In this document: piece after piece, positions 25,530-35,639 of the stretch
Position numbering within the stretch: position 1 is the stretch's first letter
Layout of the letters: every line of letters starts with the position of its first letter
Assembly (NCBI RefSeq): GCF_014851395.1
Contig: NW_024040485.1
Span: 5,223,385 to 5,287,384 of the forward strand
Source of the DNA: Micropterus salmoides
Taxonomy: Eukaryota > Chordata > Actinopteri > Centrarchiformes > Centrarchidae
DNA: 64,000 nt
Reading direction: 5' to 3'
Position numbers and translations under genes: made by a program
The notes under the pieces: model-generated
What the model was told of the DNA's origin: nothing
Databases searched by the model: none
Seen by the model: only the letters and a program-made list of their open reading frames with translations

Positions 25530-26955
25530 CTGAGTGTTTATTAACCTGTCTGTGCAAATGTGTACGTTTGTCGGATTTTTACCAAATGAGTAAAACGAGG
25601 CCACTTAAACCCTCCAGGAAATAAACCAAGCCTTCAGACTCACACATGTACATGTTATTTTAAGCCCAAATTACACATCATCTGATATCCTTCCTAAATG
25701 GCTTTTCCAGCTTCACTGCTCCAAGTATTCTGAGGTAGAAGGACAGCAGTAAAAGGGGCCAACAGGTTTACCAGCGGTATAAAGAAAAGAAGAAAAGCTC
25801 CACTAAGATGAGAGGGAAACCTGCCAAATCCCCAATTCCCTGAGAAGTAGAGGACAAGGCCCAGGCACTACAGCAATGCAAGGCTATTTTTCAAACATTT
25901 ACACTCATGGCTTCAGTACTTCAGGGAAGTTCTTTCCAAATGTCCAAGACTCCACTTGATGAAGTGGTGGGTGATGGATGTTTGCAAGAAGAGTGAATTT
26001 AAAAAAGGGTTGTTCAGATAAACCTCAGTTCAACTATATTTAAGGAACAGCTCTAATTCAGAGTTGTGTAAAATTTTAAGTACCTTTATTGTCAGACATA
26101 CAAGCACATTTGTGCCAATGACATGTTATTTATCACTTACATGTGATTTCAGCTCTTCTGGCTCATTATTTCATTAGCTGCCTCCAAATCTTCTGTGGAG
26201 AATACAGCTATGTTACTGCTAGCAAAAGGCACTAGCTAGTACCCAGATAATGTACATCTTGTAGCATAACACATGAACAGAATCATAGCTTTTACAAGAA
26301 TCTTATCAAGATTTTTCTACAGGAAGAGGGCTCATTATTTTCTGTTTTTACTTTTCAACTTAATTGTTGCAAATGTATCTGTCTTTGATTGAATGATAAG
26401 CTGAAAATAAATCTGCTAAAAGTGAAGAATACCAAACCCCCATGGGGAAATTGTAAAAATACTCCTACTAATATAGAAAGTGTTTTTTTGCAACAGACGG
26501 CGCAACCTCCTTGGGAAATAAAATGTGAGTAAAATCAGTTTACAATAACAACAACGTCAACAATGACCAGCTAGTTGGTCACAGTGGAGCATTTAGCAGC
26601 TAGAGAACCAGATATTTCCTTCAGGAGTTGGTAGAGACCAAAAACAGAGCTAAAAGACAATATAGATGAATATAAAATGATGATAATATGAATGATAATT
26701 GAAATAGTAGTTTGATCATTCAAGGAAAAGTACAAGCTCCAGAAATAGCAAGTAGGTGGAACTTTGGTTAAGATTAACAAGCCATATGTACAAAGAGTAG
26801 TATTTCATTTCATGTTCCTGAAAATAGACCATGCAAGTCTTATTCTGATGGTGCTGTGTCTGATGTGGCAAAATAAGTAGGTTGTTCATTAAATTGTCCT
26901 AAAACAACTTCTACTTGTATATTTACATACTGCTCAATCAAGAACAGAGTTAATT
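24840..26955. other. gene-free stretch
   Basis: Apart from the microsatellite cluster I see no gene. CCTTTATTGTCAGACATAC at about 26082 resembles a reversed LINE tail but is too short to call. Confidence 0.5.
25363..25528. repeat. cluster of (GT)n and (GA)n arrays
   Basis: (TG)15 at 25363-25392, a GA-rich tract to about 25421, interrupted GT blocks, and (GT)n again at 25496-25528. Confidence 0.95.
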
Positions 26956-26959
26956 TGTA

Positions 26960-27430
26960 ACCTGCGACACACATGGCACAGCAGTCTGATGTAGAAAGGC
27001 GCTGTGTGTCCCCTCTGTTTGCCGCAGCTCACTTTCTGAAGGCCAAACACTAATGGCTTTCAACATGACTACGCTTCCCACTTCGTCACTGTTTCTACCC
27101 TCAGAACAGCCTCCATGACAAGCCCCCTCTGAGCTGAAAGACGCTCATAAAACACAGCCAACGAGAGTCAACCGAGCTCCGAGGCTGTCGTCGCAGCTCT
27201 TAATGAATCCTCAGGTCTGTGCAGGACCAGAGCCGGCTGAATGAGAGTGTTTACCGTGAAGAAGACGTCATCGCTGCTGAAGAAAGAGTGTAATTATAAA
27301 CATGCCACTGCTGTTTCCAGTGGCAGCAATTTCAGAACAGGCCTCCTGTCGCTCTAGGGTCTTAATGACGCCGGGGGAACAAGTGGCAATTTAGAAGGGC
27401 TCATGGTAACACCCTCAGCGCGGGGCTGGC
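26960..27430. promoter_or_regulatory. candidate distal regulatory element
   Basis: This block is richer in GC than its surroundings and low in repeats. It contains TGTAATTATAAA, CTTAATGACG, CTTAATGAATCC and an AAGACGTCATCG CRE-like site, plus a short hairpin GCCACTG/CAGTGGC around 27304-27324. It is about 5.5 kb upstream of fzd8. The call rests on composition and motif content only. Confidence 0.25.
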
Positions 27431-27835
27431 ACCCTCCACATTTAAACTATATAGTATGGAGGGATTATGGAGGGTGTAGGAGACAAATGGAGACAAATGG
27501 TCAGACTTTGGCAACTGGTTTCATCCCCTGAAAAAAGAAAACACTTCAGTTTTATAACTTATTAATTTGCCCTTACTTTCCTTTTCAGGCCCCGTTCCCA
27601 GTTGTACAGTTATACAAAGGGTTGTTAAAAGGATAATTCTGATTAATTAAAACGTGTGTCTTTTCCTAGTTTGTCCAAGTGAAGTCAAAAGAAGTGGTAT
27701 CACACTTGTTTGATTCTTTCATTTGCAGACTTTAGTTAGAAAGAAACGTTTTGTATAACAGCAGTATTTTGTTTTCATCCCTTTAATTTTCTAGTAGGCT
27801 TTTAAATGTGTTTATTTTTCATGCTTATTGGGGGA

Positions 27836-27965
27836 CTTTGTCCTTATCCAAATAGAGGGTCTAAGGATAGATGGGGTTGGGTGTTTGCCTTACAGATTGT
27901 AAAGCCCCTTCAGGCAAATCGTGATTTTTTATATTGGAGCTATATAAATAAAATTGACTTGACTT
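27836..27965 (+). mobile_element. non-LTR retroposon 3' tail
   Basis: ATTGTAAAGCCCCTTCAGGC, then GGAGCTATATAAATAAAATT and a GACTTGACTT end, is the stereotyped 3' end of a very common teleost LINE/SINE family. The 5' limit is approximate. Confidence 0.65.
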
Positions 27966-28208
27966 AACAAGTGTCAGGCTACATAATATTACTTCCATCT
28001 TGTCTCCTGCCTTTATTCCTGGATTTTGGCCAATAAAGGTTTTCCCCCCCACTATGGTCATATGTTAAAATTAACCAGAGAGATTAGCCCATCCTTCAAC
28101 ACATGTTTGTGTAACGGCATGTTAGTCCTGGGGGATCTTCAGTGCATATAAGCCTATTTTATACTTTAGACTTCTTAGCTCTTATCTAGCAGGTTAGAGC
28201 GTCTGTTT

Positions 28209-28213
<5 letters not shown>

Positions 28214-28246
<33 letters not shown>
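28214..28246. repeat. (GT)n microsatellite
   Basis: Perfect TG array. Confidence 0.95.
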
Positions 28247-28249
<3 letters not shown>

Positions 28250-28407
28250 GTGTCAGGGGTTGGTTAACTGACCTGGCTGTCATGATCCTACCCAGCGGTA
28301 GACTGATTGGATGGGAGGGTTTTGTGTCACTGTTTGCTCTGGTTAATGAGCGGAAGGAAGGTGAGCCAATACAATACACACACTGTCAACAGAGGAACAC
28401 TGTCAGA

Positions 28408-28410
<3 letters not shown>

Positions 28411-28452
<42 letters not shown>
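28411..28452. repeat. (TG)n microsatellite
   Basis: Perfect TG array of about 21 units. Confidence 0.97.
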
Positions 28453-28455
<3 letters not shown>

Positions 28456-29373
28456 ATGCTGTCAAGGGTGACTGCTTTAAGCCTCACATCCTACCTCAGG
28501 CTGATTAGTAGTTGGTCTTTAAGTAAACACACAGCTAACTGCAGAGGAATCTAACCTGTGGAAGGAAGGAAGGGAGGAATCCTCCATCCATCACTGACCA
28601 GGAGCAGCAAAATGGACACACATGACAGGGAACTAAAATTCCCCCTGGTCATTGCCATAAAAGTATGAGTTCCTCTCAATAATGAGACACTCAAAAGTAA
28701 AACAAAAAAAACCCACATAAAACAAACTGCTGAGAAATTAAACCTGAGTTTCTCCTTCAGCGTCTCCTGGTCAAATTAAGTTTCTCTGTGTTGTAGTTAC
28801 AAGCTGTGTTAAGTGAGTTATTCATAGACCAAATTACGTTTCCAAAGTCTGGACCATCTATGCAGTGGAATCATTCCATATTCCAAAAACGGATGCATAG
28901 ATTTTTCTAAAACTCTCAATATAGTTATTATTTATACTCTGATTATTTATTCAGCCAGTGAGAACTCAGTGACAGCAACGTTCCCTCCAAGATGAAGAGT
29001 GGCGTCTAAATGTGTGTCCAAACTAAAGGAAAGTAAACATCTTCAAAAGTCAGAGGGGCCTCCATGTCCTATCTTGAAGTCATACATCAGATCTAATTAC
29101 ACTCTCTTCTCCAATACACACATTAAGTTTTAAATCAACTAAATTACCCTGGGGACAGATGTGACACTGTTTAAATATTTATTTAAATGATAGCTTCAGA
29201 AAGATATTCAGGGGGGACTTGTGGGTCTCAATGAAAGTGAGCCAGGTTGGTTATTGGCGGCTGCAGAATGAATTGGGCAAATCAAGACCTGTTTTGAGGA
29301 GATGACTGTAAAGCAATGTCATTTGTACAGGAATACATTTGGCAAGTTTAAAATGTAGATGCCAACAATCTCT

Positions 29374-29392
29374 TATATATATATATATATAT
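29374..29392. repeat. (TA)n microsatellite
   Basis: Short perfect TA array. Confidence 0.9.
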
Positions 29393-29639
29393 GTCATAAT
29401 TCAACATGTTTACTTTGTTGTGTTATTGAAAGAAACCTTTATGTACTTACTTACTTACTGCTCTGATTGGCTGTCAGCCCTACAGGCTGGATATATTTTG
29501 TGTTGTGCGTCCCCACAATGGCACATGTCAGTGTCAATCAACTCAAATTTAGCACATTATGTTAAAGGAAGGACAGTAGAGTTTGAGAGTATCACAAGGC
29601 CAAACTTCCCATGAGGAGGTTACAAAGACAAACATTTCA

Positions 29640-30190
29640 GAGTTTCACAGCACGCCTCAGTAACTCTGTGAAAACCCCCCTCCCTTGGCCTTCTTTCTTT
29701 GGCGTCATGAACTTTGAGAGCCCTGGGAGAATCAGGGGGGAAAGAGAGAGGTAAGAAGGGAAGTTAGACAGAGGATTGGAAGGGTGGGCAGCTTGGAGAA
29801 TGCAGAAATTGACTTCTAAACAGATGCAGTAATTCCATTTCCACCCCTTTAAATTTGGTATGCAGGGAGCCAGCGCGTAACCCTATACCCACTATCGGCG
29901 TTGCACACAGAAGGCGGGAGGCGTAGCCGACAGTTGGTGGCTGGGGCCTGAGAGTCTATCAGCCTTGTTAATCAATACGGGTTCCACTCTGATAGACAGC
30001 GATTGGTGTAACTGATGCTCACTCTGCTATTCTGTTCGCCCTGGTGGGAGGAGGAGGCACCTGTTTCCTACGACTTTCACCTGCGGTTCTCAGCTTGGCT
30101 GGAGACGGCGGGCCCAGCGTGAGGCATCTGGATCAGCCCCAGAAAGTCCTTGCATGAACATGTGAATGTCTGCAGAGTCTCATTCCACCA
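29640..30190. promoter_or_regulatory. candidate upstream regulatory element
   Basis: A non-repetitive block with GC content above its surroundings, about 2.5-3 kb upstream of fzd8. It holds GCAGTAATTCCATTT, CTTGTTAATCAATACGG, a GGCGTCATGA site, and an 8-bp inverted pair TCTATCAG (29955-29962) / CTGATAGA (29989-29996) around the TTAATCAA core. No long reading frame. The regulatory role is inferred. Confidence 0.3.
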
Positions 30191-32736
30191 TTAGAAGATG
30201 TTCATCTGTTCAGACAAAATGATGGCTGGTCTGAAAGTAAAGCTAAGTACTGAAAATTGTTGACGTTGTGAGCTGTCTAGAATCTAAAAGCTGCACACAG
30301 CAAGATTTTTATGTAAAGATCACAAATGAGTATTTCAACTTCACTGAAAAATTCCATTGAGGTAACATTTGAACAAGAAATAGAGCCCTCTGAGAAAAGG
30401 TATGATTTGGGGTTTTCGAGATAAAACTAACTAAACTTGACAAAGGGAACCTAATCAAGGATGTAGAACTTAGTAGTAACACGTCCCTACCAAAGTTCAG
30501 TGATTACTGGATTGCCCCTAGCAATAATTTTGATCAAAAAAATTAAATAAAACCACTATTGTCCATCAGTATCTACTCATTTTATTTGGTACACAAACAA
30601 CTCTTGTTTTCTACTACAAATCTAATATGTTTTTTTTTAGTATTGAACGATTATGTACCCCCTAATATGCCTCATAGTGGTTTGGCCCACTGCCTACCTT
30701 TTTCAGACTCTCAGCAACTTTATTTATAAAACATTTTTTAAAGATCCGCCCTTGAATCTAACCACACGTTTATGTGTTCGAGCCAAGAGAAGTTACAGAT
30801 GAACATTGCCGTGATTATATGCAACCATCTTTTGTGGCATTTGCTTGCAGTATCTGCATATTTGTGAATGTACTTGTGAGGAGATGGGAGATGTTGACTG
30901 TTTTGACATAGGGCAACTCAATCTCACACCTTTGTGAATACAAATAGTATATTGCTTTTAATTCTATGTCAGACTTTTCAGCCAGGTGTGTATTGGTGCC
31001 AATAGGAGAATACAGGGGGTGCTGGGAAGTTGCAAAGAAGTTACAGGGAAGTATTTGAAACTCAATTTATAATTGTTTTTGTGATTGCCAGCTAACTCAG
31101 CACCCTTAAAATAATCTTTTCACAATACATTCCACCCAGCTGGGAGCCCATACTGAGCTAAAACAAGCATCCTTTAGTAAATATTGGAGTTTGGGGCAAA
31201 TCAGTTCTGATAAAACCTGTGCACTGGAAACACTTTGCTTGTCAGCCAAACTGTCCCAGCTTCTATTGAAGCTGATGAATCCAATCATTCATTCCAAGAA
31301 GTGTGAATGACTTTAATTAGTGTTATCACAATGCTGCATCTGCCCGTGTTAGCTTATTTTCTTAAGGCTGAGCCCTGAAACTGTTTATATACACACACAC
31401 ACACTGTCCTGCTTCACAACATTGGCACCAGCCTTAAGACAAACAGCCCCCCCCCCCCCCCCCCCCCCCCCCTTTAGACCAAGACAACCCCCTGCTGTGG
31501 GCTAACAAGACCACATTAACCTCCTTTACCACACACATACACATTCTCCCTCTGTTTAGCCATATTCTCGTGCTGTCACATATAAGCACGTGGACACATT
31601 TCCATTCATTATTTCACACATGCATCCAACTCTGAGGCCACATGCACATTTTTGCACATTGTCAGATTCACAGAGGAGACAGGAAGTCGTTCACTTCATT
31701 GGAGGGTGAATGACGGACAGTCTCAGTGCTCCCTTGTGGCTTTCAGAAGCATTTGCCAATAAACGTTGATACATAGGCTTTTCATAAACTTTGCAGCAAA
31801 ATTAAACACCGGGGTTTCAGTCAAAAGACTTTTCTGAAGGGATTAAAAATCTATCCACTCGTATTTTTTACAGTGGTTAAAACCATTTCTTTCTCCTCAC
31901 TACATTTGGTAAGAATTCACAAGAACTGGGAATGAGAAAATAAAATCTAATAATCAGATTAGAATATAGACTTTAAACTATAACAGTGATTCTGAAAGTA
32001 ATTTACTGCATCTTTCTTTGTAAATGTCAGAGCTGAAATTTGGAATAATGCGACTGCTCTGAGTTGAATTTACATTCCTTAAAACATAATTTTAAAAAAA
32101 AAGGAACAATAAGTACAACTGAAAATGAGAAATAGAAGATATGGGGAACTTTTAAACTTGAGTATTTTTTCATAATAACATTTTTAATTTTAAGTAAACT
32201 GCAGACACAAAATTCAGTATTTTACAATCAAAATTAAGAAACTTAATCAACGTTTATATCCAGATGACTTGCAGTGAGTATGCAGACATTCAGTGTTGTC
32301 TGGCATTATGGCTTGTCATCTTGTCATACTCTTGAATTAACCATTTTAAATTTTAAGAACACAAACACATGGACACCGTGGACATGGACCCATACTTTTA
32401 GGACAGCATTTCAATTTTTCCCTTAAGCACATATTTGCATCGATAATACTATGATATATTCAGGCGCATCCTGCATCCTGCCAGCATAGTAAGTTGGATT
32501 GGTTTATGTTAGTTTACTCCCCTCTGTCTGCATCCCTAATTACATTTCTTTCTAATGTCTCTATTGTATTATAACTACCCCTCTCTTTCTTTGGAAAAGG
32601 CATGGAGCCTATGTGTAGGTATGTGTGTGTGTCGTTGGGGGGACAAACAGGGACAAAGTGATTATAGCCCTTCCTCCAGGGTGCACATTTTAAACAAACA
32701 CCTATAGAAGGAACCCTTGATTGACTTATTCTCCCT
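30191..32736. other. gene-free upstream flank of fzd8
   Basis: No supported gene. It contains a short (AC)n at about 31391-31404 and the poly(C) run listed separately. Confidence 0.55.
31447..31472. repeat. poly(C) run, 26 nt
   Basis: Uninterrupted C run (G run on the other strand), 1.3 kb upstream of the fzd8 TATA box. The exact length may be unreliable in sequencing. Confidence 0.9.
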
Positions 32737-32780
32737 CCCCGCCCATGCAGGAGGAGTGTCCTCTCTCCTCCCGTATAAAA
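32737..32780 (+). promoter_or_regulatory. fzd8: fzd8 core promoter (GC box and TATA box)
   Basis: A TATAAAA box lies at 32774-32780 in the context CCCGTATAAAACCC. A CCCCGCCC Sp1-type GC box lies at 32737-32744. Transcription would start near 32805, giving a leader of about 240 nt before the fzd8 ATG with no need for a 5' intron. Confidence 0.7.
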
Positions 32781-32806
32781 CCCAACGCACGCACCAGTAG
32801 TAAAGC

Positions 32807-32972
32807 ATGCATAGAGAGACGCGGTGCTGCTACACCGACACAAAGGGAGAGACACACTGGCAGAATCCCAGACTGTGTGTTAGTAAACCGTTTGTTTTGG
32901 GATAACACAGATACTCCAGACTATCAAACTATCTTGCGCTCTAGTATGAGTTCAGCAGCATCCCTGGATTAA
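32807..32972 (+). other. short upstream ORFs in fzd8 leader
   Basis: Two ATG-started frames precede the main start. One is 32 codons plus stop (32807-32905); it may be lost if transcription starts slightly downstream of its ATG. The other is 8 codons plus stop (32946-32972), ending 76 nt before the fzd8 ATG. Neither overlaps the main frame, so reinitiation is possible. A translational effect is inferred, not shown. Confidence 0.5.
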
Positions 32973-33048
32973 TCGGACTTGCAGCCTACTTGCAAAGCGC
33001 AAGTTCGCTGGCACTTTATCGAGGACGAATCGCGCACAGAAAGAAACG

Positions 33049-34794
33049 ATGGAGAGGGCCAGCCTGGGATGGTGCGTGATGTTAACACTCGTCCTGCACG
33101 GTACGAGGTGCATGGCGGCCAAGGAGCTCCAGTGCCAGGAGATTTCCGTACCTCTGTGCAAAGGAATAGGCTACAATTACACATACATGCCCAACCAGTT
33201 CAACCACGACACGCAGGACGAAGCCGGCCTGGAGGTGCACCAGTTTTGGCCGCTGGTGGAGATAAAGTGCTCCCCGGACTTGCGCTTCTTCCTCTGCAGC
33301 ATGTACACGCCGATCTGCCTGGAGGACTACAAGAAGCCTCTACCGCCGTGCAGGAGCGTGTGTGAGCGGGCCAAAGCTGGCTGCGCTCCGCTGATGAGAC
33401 AGTACGGCTTCCCGTGGCCAGACCGGATGAGATGCGACCTGCTGCCCGAGCAAGGTAACCAGGACACGCTGTGCATGGACTACAACCGGAGCCAGACCAC
33501 CACTGCTTCTCCAGTGGTGGCGAAGCCGACCAACCGGCCCCAGAAGCCGTACAACCCCAGGAAGAAGAGCGGCTACGGTCGCGGCATCCCCGGGAAACAC
33601 AAACCAGCAGCGTCACCGTGTGAGCCGGGATGCTTCTGCCGTGCGCCCATGGTGCCAGTGACCAGTGACGGCCACCCGCTGCACAACCGCGTCAAGACAG
33701 GACAGATCCTGAACTGTGCCATGCCGTGCCACAATCCCTACTTCACCCAAGAAGAGAGAACTTTCACCGCCTTCTGGATTGGCTTGTGGTCCGTCCTGTG
33801 TTTCATCTCCACTTTCGCAACTGTGGCGACTTTTTTAATCGACATGGAGAGGTTCAAATACCCAGAGCGCCCCATTATATTCCTCTCAGCCTGCTACATG
33901 TTTGTGTCCATTGGATACATTGTTAGACTGATTGCCGGGCATGAGGAAGTGGCCTGCAACAGAGAAAACGGCGCCGAATACATCCACTATGAAACCACGG
34001 GTCCTGCGCTGTGCACCATCGTTTTCCTGCTTATTTACTTCTTCGGCATGGCCAGCTCGATCTGGTGGGTGATATTGTCCCTCACTTGGTTTCTCGCCGC
34101 AGGTATGAAGTGGGGGAATGAGGCCATCGCCAGTTACTCACAATACTTTCATTTGGCTGCCTGGCTCATCCCCAGCATGAAATCCATCGCAGTTTTGGCT
34201 TTGAGCTCTGTGGACGGAGACTCCGTGGCTGGAATTTGCTACGTAGGCAACCAGAATTTGGATAACCTGCGAGGTTTTGTTTTGGCGCCGCTGGTGATCT
34301 ACCTGTTCATAGGTACCATGTTTCTGCTGGCCGGGTTCGTCTCGCTGTTCAGGATCAGGAGTGTTATCAAGCAAGGTGGCACCAAAACTGACAAGCTGGA
34401 GAGGCTGATGATCCGGATAGGGGTTTTCACGGTTTTATACACCGTCCCAGCCACTGTCATAGTGGCGTGTTACTTTTACGAGCAGCATAACAGACAGACG
34501 TGGGAAATTACGCACAACTGTACTTGCATGACGGACCCCAACAGGCAAAAGCCGGACTATGCTGTGTTCATGTTGAAATACTTTATGTGCCTCCTGGTGG
34601 GCATCACTTCAGGGGCCTGGATCTGGTCCGGGAAAACCTTGGACTCCTGGAGGACTTTTTGCACGCGGTGCTGCTGGGGGAGTAAAGCCTCAGCGGGCTC
34701 CATGTACAGTGACGTGAGCACGGGACTGACCTGGAGATCCGGGACGGCCAGCTCCGTCTCCTGTCCCAAACAGATGCCACTGTCCCGGGTTTGA
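33049..34794 (+). CDS. fzd8: Frizzled-8, Wnt receptor (single exon, 581 aa)
   Basis: Seven-pass Wnt receptor of the plasma membrane. The ATG has a good Kozak context (A at -3, G at +4). Residues 1-24 are a signal peptide. Residues 29-142 are the cysteine-rich Wnt-binding domain, with all ten cysteines (29, 37, 74, 83, 90, 101, 105, 112, 129, 142) and N-glycosylation sites at N43 and N146. A linker with further cysteines follows, then seven membrane segments starting near residue 241. The tail carries the Dishevelled-binding KTLDSW motif (529-534) and ends in LSRV, an S-x-V PDZ ligand. The C-terminal block GLTWRSGTASSV is characteristic of FZD8. It is much shorter than mammalian FZD8 (about 694 aa), mainly because the low-complexity linker insertions are missing, as in other fish. 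It is intronless, as is usual for FZD8. Paralogue a or b is not resolved. Confidence 0.98.
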   Translation: MERASLGWCVMLTLVLHGTRCMAAKELQCQEISVPLCKGIGYNYTYMPNQFNHDTQDEAGLEVHQFWPLVEIKCSPDLRFFLCSMYTPICLEDYKKPLPPCRSVCERAKAGCAPLMRQYGFPWPDRMRCDLLPEQGNQDTLCMDYNRSQTTTASPVVAKPTNRPQKPYNPRKKSGYGRGIPGKHKPAASPCEPGCFCRAPMVPVTSDGHPLHNRVKTGQILNCAMPCHNPYFTQEERTFTAFWIGLWSVLCFISTFATVATFLIDMERFKYPERPIIFLSACYMFVSIGYIVRLIAGHEEVACNRENGAEYIHYETTGPALCTIVFLLIYFFGMASSIWWVILSLTWFLAAGMKWGNEAIASYSQYFHLAAWLIPSMKSIAVLALSSVDGDSVAGICYVGNQNLDNLRGFVLAPLVIYLFIGTMFLLAGFVSLFRIRSVIKQGGTKTDKLERLMIRIGVFTVLYTVPATVIVACYFYEQHNRQTWEITHNCTCMTDPNRQKPDYAVFMLKYFMCLLVGITSGAWIWSGKTLDSWRTFCTRCCWGSKASAGSMYSDVSTGLTWRSGTASSVSCPKQMPLSRV

Positions 34795-35139
34795 ACAGGG
34801 TTGTTATGTCATTTGACACTAGAGACTTCAAACCAGCGCGAATCAGCTCTTTCTGGGGAGAAAGTGGCACTAATTTTAAATGTTTTATTTGGTTAAATTG
34901 GTTTGGTAAATTATTCGAGGTGAGTCACCAAATAACCAGTTTAGATGAAACTATGGCCATGAGCACTACCCTAATGTGAACCTTTTTGTTTTTGGAATCG
35001 TGGTCATGTTTGCTCCGTTGTGCTTATAAAAGTTAGAAGATCAGTTTGGACTTATACTTATGGAAAGTGTTTCTTCCTGGCCTTATCCAAATGACATCCA
35101 TGGGTTTGAATAGAGGGAGTTGGGTAGGGGAGGGGGTGA

Positions 35140-35285
35140 CTAATTGTGTTGGGATTGTCCATCAGCGTGTAGTAATTAGCACATTAATGAGCGCCTAATG
35201 GCTTCTCTTTAAATAATGAGACTGTCAGCAGCAGAACAATGTACCTGGCACCGAAGAATGCAGAGTCTTATCTGGGCTTAATTGA
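35140..35285. promoter_or_regulatory. homeodomain-site cluster in fzd8 3' UTR
   Basis: Six TAAT-type cores lie within 145 bp: CTAATTGTG, GTAATTAGC, CATTAATGAG, CTAATGGC, AATAATGAG and TTAATTGAA. The density resembles an embryonic enhancer rather than ordinary UTR sequence. Function is inferred. Confidence 0.35.
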
Positions 35286-35526
35286 ATGCGCACAGCTGAC
35301 AAGATCCCCCTTGTCGATAGGTTACATGGTATAGCTGAGGCACTTCTTTTTACTGTAAAGAACCGCTGTGTCTTAAACATAAGATTCATAATGAGAATGC
35401 TCTGTTTAAAATTGGGCCATCCCTCGGCTGTTTTTCTCCACAACACGGATTTACTTTAATCAATTGCCTTAATACTGTCTCATACGGGTTGCATTAGCGC
35501 ATAAAGTGTATTTATATAATTATTGG

Positions 35527-35569
35527 TGTACATATGTTGTACATATAAAAATTTACGAGATTGTAAATA
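35527..35569 (+). promoter_or_regulatory. three Pumilio response elements (UGUANAUA)
   Basis: TGTACATA occurs at 35527-35534 and 35538-35545, and TGTAAATA at 35562-35569. All fit the PUM1/PUM2 consensus UGUANAUA exactly, and they sit 39-81 nt before the AATAAA signal on the sense strand of fzd8. Confidence 0.6.
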
Positions 35570-35607
35570 TGTATAATTTCCACTTTGATAGAAGATTTTA
35601 TTTTGAG

Positions 35608-35613
35608 AATAAA
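35608..35613 (+). terminator. fzd8: fzd8 poly(A) signal AATAAA
   Basis: First canonical hexamer after the fzd8 stop codon in an AT-rich context, with a GT-rich element about 25-60 nt downstream. Confidence 0.6.
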
Positions 35614-35639
35614 ACAATTTTTATTGAATTTTTCCTCGT

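Larger units (their letters stand above)
34795..35630 (+). other. fzd8: fzd8 3' UTR
   Basis: About 0.8 kb from the stop codon to just past the first canonical AATAAA (35608-35613), which is followed by a GT-rich stretch (TCGTGCGTCTTGG onwards). It contains a homeodomain-site cluster and three Pumilio-type sites, listed separately. The end is inferred from the signal only. Confidence 0.6.

Noticed and set aside
27304..27324. Possible pre-miRNA hairpin (GCCACTG/CAGTGGC)
   Set aside because: Only a 7-bp stem, far short of a miRNA precursor.
10801..28460. Regularly spaced repeats considered as a CRISPR-like array
   Set aside because: They are dinucleotide microsatellites of varying length without unique spacers, in a vertebrate genome.
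32979..33365. 128-codon frame overlapping the fzd8 start
   Set aside because: It starts at TTG rather than ATG and is out of frame with fzd8; its openness follows from the GC-rich fzd8 codons.
33200..33616. 138-codon frame on - inside fzd8
   Set aside because: Antisense shadow of the cysteine-rich domain coding sequence.
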